NCBI GenBank assembly: GCA_903632075.3 | Contig: CAHIKZ030003460.1 | Location: 1 to 64,000, forward strand | Direction: 5' to 3' | Length of the DNA: 64,000 nucleotides | Source: Acanthosepion pharaonis | Lineage: Eukaryota; Mollusca; Cephalopoda; Sepiida; Sepiidae | Part shown: piece by piece, positions 59,426 through 64,000 of the stretch | Layout of the letters: every line of letters starts with the position of its first letter | Position numbering within the stretch: the first letter of the stretch is position 1 | Position numbers and translations under genes: made by a program | Notes under the pieces: model-generated | Databases searched by the model: none | The model's input: the letters and a program-made list of their open reading frames with translations, nothing else | Told to the model about the DNA's origin: nothing

Positions 59426-59829
59426 ACAACACATTTTTATGATTTGTTCAAACAAGAGAAAAATCTTAAAAATCACACTACATCCTAAATTCCTCCAATG
59501 GAATAAAGTCATGTCTCAATGATCAAGGTGAGCCTTCAAGTTGGAGGACATCAGTTGTGGTCTGATTTGCAGTGTGATGGCCTCTGCCATCTCTATTTTG
59601 CCCAAGACCTGCTATACATGAAAGAAATATCTATCAAGACATGGAAGGAGCTGATCAGGTGCTCCACTGTGCAGTGACCACAGTTGGTCATGGGACTTAT
59701 GACTGAATTTTATGATCTGTTCCTGTCTATATTGGCAAGCATCATTGAGCCATGGTGATGTCTAGAATAATATTCTGATAACTAGCATCTGGTCAACTAT
59801 TTAAGAGATAGATGGGACAGGTAAAAAAA

Positions 59830-60237
59830 ATACAGTGAATGTTTAAATTTCTTATATTGTTTGATGTTGAAATCTTTCAACTTAGCAACGTGTCAATAAA
59901 GTTGATGAGAAAGTCTTCCACTGATGTTTCAGGCTGTCTCCGGTATCCTTCGAAAAGTCTCAGAGGCCAGAAAGGCCGACTGGTTTATATCTTCCAAAAA
60001 AGCGTGTCCAATTTTTCATACAGTTTAGCCATTCCATCCTCAGAATTAAGTGCCGCAACATCCAATTCCAATACAGCTTCTCTGGGTTTTCCTTCCAGTG
60101 AAAGAAATACTATGGGGCTCATAATTTTTGTTTTGTCAAACGACTTTGGCCATTTCCCAGATTTCATTTCTTTTTTTCCACGTATATACTTGTCTTTAAC
60201 TAACGGGTGGTGAAATGTGCTTTGAAGCCATAACACC
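59830..60237 (-). pseudogene. gag-like remnant of an LTR retrotransposon
   Basis: On the minus strand, from about 60230: SGKWPKSFDKTKIMSPIVFL, SLEGKPREAVLELDVAALNS, EDGMAKLYEKLDTLFWKI, then a stop. After a slip, YRRQPETSVEDFLINF continues to about 59860. The pattern 'FL.LEGKAREAVLEL....L....G...L...LD.LF' followed by 'RR....TV.DF...F' is a common invertebrate retrotransposon gag-like head, which packages element RNA. No protease or polymerase follows within the window. The start sits right behind the primer-binding site. Confidence 0.65.
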
Positions 60238-60249
60238 ACGACTGCTACC
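60238..60249 (-). other. Putative tRNA primer-binding site
   Basis: On the minus strand TGGTAGCAGTCG stands 2 bases inside the LTR. It begins TGG, as needed to pair with a tRNA 3' CCA end. Confidence 0.55.
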
Positions 60250-60251
60250 AA

Positions 60252-60465
60252 TGTTAGTATAAAAATAAAGGACTGTCAAGGTGCATAAAGAAAAATATAA
60301 ACATGTGAATGACGGACTTCGACAACGGATACGGAGAGAATATTTTATTCGACTCCTCACTCACTACACAGTATAAACAAACATCGCCGCCGCCCCGACT
60401 TCCGACCGGAAGTCCTTTTCCCGGCAGGGAGAGTTTTTAGGGGAGATAGCTCACATAGATTAACA
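60252..60465 (-). repeat. LTR, about 214 bp
   Basis: It begins tgttagtata and ends gattaaca, so it has TGTTA...TAACA ends. On the minus strand it contains a polyadenylation-like GAATAAAATATT (about 60339-60350). The neighbouring primer-binding site and gag are placed as expected. The 3' LTR is not found in the window. Confidence 0.6.
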
Positions 60466-61071
60466 TTGTTAATTAAATTTTTTTTATCAGGTGAAACTAA
60501 AATATCCAGACAGATCCTGATATATGTTGCAGAGGTGGGGGTCCCAAGAAAAGATGTTTTAGCAGAACATCATTAGTAAATTCAACTATTATTTGTAATA
60601 CATTTATTGGTTAGAGGGTAAATTCAAATGTCTACCTTCTATCATCTTAATGGTTAGAAAAGAAAAAAGCTACTATTTTTTAGGTTTTCTTCAGATGTGT
60701 CAAAATAATGAATAGGATACAATGGGCATTTTCATGATTTGCACAAGATCTTTACTCCCGGTGTGAGTTCAGACATAACTGCAATTATAGTCTGGTATGA
60801 GACTCGGCTAACTATAGTGTTTTACGGTAGCCCAATCATTAGCAGGCATGTTTTACAATTTACTTCACTAATTACTATGGATATCATAATTTTGGGATAT
60901 TTTCCTTCAAACATAAAATCCATAGGATGTATTGTTACCCCCCACCACCACACAAAAACACATATACTCACATTGTATTAGTTCATTTCAGGTTGTATCT
61001 GTATCTTATTAATGAATTCTGATTTTAGCATTTTTCTCCAGGCATAAAATTTTGACTGATTTCTTTGGCAG

Positions 61072-61139
61072 GTTATGGAAATACAATAAAAATGACTGAT
61101 GATGAAGTTGATGATGATGATGATGATAACGACAACTGA
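61072..61139 (+). CDS. Candidate last exon of the NWD-like gene, acidic C-terminus
   Basis: A good acceptor (tgatttctttggcag) ends at 61071. In the phase left by exon i the exon reads GYGNTIKMTDDEV, six Asp, NDN, then TGA at 61137-61139. An AATAAA lies 138 bases after the stop (61277-61282). The phase match, acceptor, stop and polyadenylation signal support a terminal exon. Against it, the Asp run is encoded by a (GAT)n microsatellite, and the intron would be 17.8 kb and cross a near-pure A/T desert, so another exon could lie between. No transcript evidence is available here. Confidence 0.4.
61098..61127. repeat. (GAT)n microsatellite
   Basis: About 8 GAT/ATG units with one GTT change; in frame it codes the Asp run of the candidate last exon. 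Confidence 0.85.
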
Positions 61140-61276
61140 CACAGACAATGATTATATTTTAATTAAAACCAAACTTTCTGTGCATTCAACATGTAGAAAA
61201 TTATTTCTGTATGTGATCTAATTAATAAGCTATGAATTAAACAATTTTGACTGCTCTTTTAAATTCACATAAATCA

Positions 61277-61282
61277 AATAAA
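61277..61282 (+). promoter_or_regulatory. Putative polyadenylation signal AATAAA
   Basis: A canonical AATAAA stands 138 bases after the stop codon of the candidate last NWD-like exon. AATAAA is frequent by chance in DNA this AT-rich, so its value depends on the exon call. Confidence 0.35.
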
Positions 61283-61289
61283 AATTATA

Positions 61290-64000
61290 GTTAGGTTTAG
61301 GTACTTCCAAAGAAAAGCGATACATAAGGTTTAAAATGCATTTTTTTTTCTTCTTTTTACAAATGAAAAATCTTTCTTAAAGCTTTCTTTTACTTTTAAC
61401 TTAACGAGCTAATAGATTAATTTTATATTTCCAACAAGCAAAGTACTTTGCTGTATATCAAACTGAATTTATTTTAAACAGATTTTTTTTTAAATCAGTA
61501 AAAAAAATAGCTAAAATCGGCCATATTCGCAAGTTTGTCAACACAACGTAATTTTCTTTAAAAAAAAAATCTTTCGATAATAAAATTACTTTCAAACTTT
61601 ATTTGAGAAAGATTACATTAGCCGATTTAAAGTTTAACTGTGATTTGAAACAAATATTACGTACATTTTGTTTAAAAATATCGCCGAAAAAATTATTTTT
61701 ATAAGACAAAGATGGGTGTTTTTATGCGGAGACATGAACGATTACTTGAATAAATTGACATTTTTAACTACCTAGTAATTTTTAAAATTTAAGAAAATAT
61801 TCTAGTTTTAAAGTAATATTTTATGTACTTTGGCTTTATAGGCTAAATTACGAAGACGTTTAAGGAAATTACAAATAATTTTAATTGTACTATATTGCTC
61901 TTATTTTTTATCATATCGCGTTTGGACATCCGTATTTACAAAAATCGATATATTTTTAAAAAGTTTATAGTATACACATAAGATAAACTCAAAATTCTTT
62001 TAAAAAGTTAGCTTTTCCATTTAGATACATTTTCTAACTTAATATCACTTCACCGCAACAAATTAATACAGAATGTAAGGAGAATTAGAAAATAAAATAA
62101 AATGAAAACAGTTCTTGTAAGTAAAAGTAAAACGGTCATTATTCATTGATTTTTTTTCCCTCAAGAGTCAACAAGACCATAGTATCCATAAATGATTATA
62201 CATAAAATTAAAAGCATTTCTAATGTCAGTTTCTTGTTTCAGGATTTAAGTTCTCCGAGGACTAATAAGCGCACAAAAAAACAAAAAAAAAATCTCTAAA
62301 TTTCATAAAATTAAATAAATGTAGGAGTTTTAACATTTTAACATTAAAAAAAATTTGAATAAGTTCGGTAAGTTTCATTTACCAGATCTTGCCAAAAAAA
62401 AAAAAATTAGTGTTTTTTTGGGTTTTTTTTTATACCATAAAATTGTTTTTAAGTTTGCGGCATTTTTTTCATCATGTATGATCATTTTTTATATGTACCT
62501 ATATAAATTAATAAACTAATAATGTTAGAAAATTTGGTAACCTAACAGCTTTTTGTGATTCTGTTTTTTTTTTTTTTTTATTATTCATTTTTATTTGTAT
62601 ATTGATCCCAATGCAATCTATGTATGGCGCAAATAAGATTTTCCTACAAAATCAACAGAACTACATTATTCTTGTTTCACTTATAGAATAATGAATATTC
62701 TGGGGATAATGCCAGTTTACAATGATCAGAAAATCATTTAAAAAAAAAAAAAAAATTTTTTTTTTTTTTTTTTAGATGTTTGCTATGAAATAATAAAAGC
62801 AAGGATTTCATGTGTCTGCAAATAATCATAAACCTCAAATAACTCCGATTAATTACGCGCCTAAATAGAGAAAGGAGGCTTTTTTTTTTACGAATGTAAA
62901 TAAAACCCTTACTTTCGAGTGACCTACTTACAAAAATTTGAAGCACACAAGTAGAGAGGAAACGTTCACGTGGCTTACATATTTTTAACTTTACTTTCAA
63001 TAATAAAAGGAAAACTACTACATATATTTTTAAATTAATTTAATGTTGAGTGAGACTAGACTACTAGAGCGCGTTACCATTACGCAAGGCGCAATTGTAG
63101 AGATATTTTATCGCTAAAATAATCAAATTTAAATGCTCGTTCGGTACAAAAAAGTTTTAGGAAAAAGTCCAGTGGGAACTTTAAGGTTTTCTTTTTAAGC
63201 TACATAAAAAATCCTTAAATAATTCAGTTGTGAAAAATAGAATATAATCCAGAGAAATGTTATCCGTTTTTTTGTTTTTTTTAATGAAATTTGAGAATTT
63301 TCACTGACCTCGAAGGATCCGGTCAGAAAATAAAAAGTTTTAGTATTTAACACACGAAAAACAAATTTAAATCAATATACTGAATCTATATTTCGTTTTA
63401 CTTTTATGAAATCAACATTTTGTATTAAATGCCAATGTTCAGATTTCAGTTTCTTTCGATAAAAAAAATTGAAAGTTTTATTAGGTTGCCAAATAAAAGC
63501 GAAACTAAAAAGCATAAAACAATTTTTATTTCATTATTCTTCTATGCTTAAAAGTTCGGTCAATAAGACATGAATAATGACATCCCATCAAGCATTTCAA
63601 ATTTTAATGCACAAAAAAATTGATATGAAAAGATTCATTAGTTCTCAAATTAGTTTTTTTTTTTTTTTTTTTTGATACCTCCACGAACATTTTACGTTAA
63701 AAATTAGCTTTATTAGAAATATAATGGACTGTAGTTAAAAAATCTTTTTAAAGATTCTATGAAAAAAAAAAATCTAAATAAAATAAAAACTCCAGTTCGG
63801 TTCTAATGTGGACAAAGTAAAACACTTTAAAAGCGACATTAAATTGATCGTTCGACGTTAATATACCCGTTTAAACTTTCGATACTAGTGCCATAAAATA
63901 AAAAAAATGAAAACGAAACTGGCAAGCAAACCTTAACTGCAGATTTATAAAAAACAAAAAAAAAACAAAACTAAATGCATTGTGTTTGGCAAAGGACCTC
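61290..64000. other. AT-rich flank; nothing recognised
   Basis: No exon, domain, SINE or tandem repeat. Poly-T or poly-A tracts occur at about 62560, 62740-62774 and 63654-63674. Confidence 0.45.

Larger units (their letters stand above)
1028..61139 (+). other. 3' part of an NWD1/NWD2-like (NACHT + WD repeat) gene; span of the recognised exons
   Basis: This entry gives the extent of one multi-exon gene; each exon is listed separately. The order is a helical region after the NACHT module (YWYHRQFIE, KPFVDK, LPYLLIKA), then a linker, then WD-like blades (VKVWDL, LRIWNC, LKIVDL, LKVYDT). That order is typical of NWD-family STAND NTPases, cytosolic proteins thought to assemble signalling or chaperone-linked complexes through a C-terminal WD propeller. 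GT/AG borders and phases agree for 1177/3311, 3527/5887, 20093/21714, 21828/24481, 26163/41455 and 41707/43105. The 24647/26054 junction agrees if one extra A is removed. Large introns (up to 15 kb) are packed with transposons. The NACHT domain must lie upstream of the window. The paralog (NWD1 or NWD2) cannot be decided here. Confidence 0.8.

Overview
The window is animal nuclear DNA. It has introns with GT/AG borders, many retroelements and DNA transposons, dinucleotide microsatellites and very AT-rich islands. The SINEs resemble those of cephalopods: tRNA- or 5S/tRNA-headed, with a conserved tail like the Ceph-domain as I remember it. A cephalopod such as an octopus is therefore my best guess, made without any database search.

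One host gene can be followed across almost the whole window on the + strand. It is the 3' part of a NACHT and WD-repeat (NWD1/NWD2-like, STAND NTPase) gene. Exons are supported at 1028-1177, 3311-3527, 5887-6017, 19811-20093, 21714-21828, 24481-24647, 26054-26163, 41455-41707 and 43105-43269, with a candidate last exon at 61072-61139. Splice phases agree between neighbouring exons with two kinds of exception. Two single extra bases in A-runs (near 5930 and 24600) break the frame. A phase gap between 6017 and 19811 means at least one exon is missing. The NACHT half lies upstream, outside the window.

The introns are filled with mobile DNA. 1-780: SINEs. 2275-2895: minus-strand LINE fragment. 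6390-6691, 20140-20385, 25324-25742 and 26807-27185: related foldback or semi-foldback elements carrying a hammerhead-ribozyme-like motif. 7370-12160 and 13050-17200: AT-rich deserts split by a deleted mariner. 17205-18430: RTE-like LINE. 22352-23340: mariner pseudogene. 30690-32940: 5'-truncated Tx1/L1-type LINE. 33030-35050: Gypsy pol remnant. 35600-39430: a longer Tx1-type LINE with a decayed endonuclease and reverse transcriptase. 41944-42515: 5S/tRNA chimeric SINE with a doubled tail. 43860-46037: second RTE-like LINE. 46040-50860: an almost pure A/T desert ending at a second deleted mariner (50861-51790). 53615-53840: SINE. 59830-60465: minus-strand LTR element with gag, primer-binding site and LTR. 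From 61290 to the end I recognise nothing.

The host gene is the only locus I consider functional. Every transposon reading frame is broken. The most interesting structures are the foldback family, whose members carry a CUGAUGA-hairpin-GAAAC-like motif and in two cases have clean 12-13 bp target duplications, and the 5S/tRNA chimeric SINEs.
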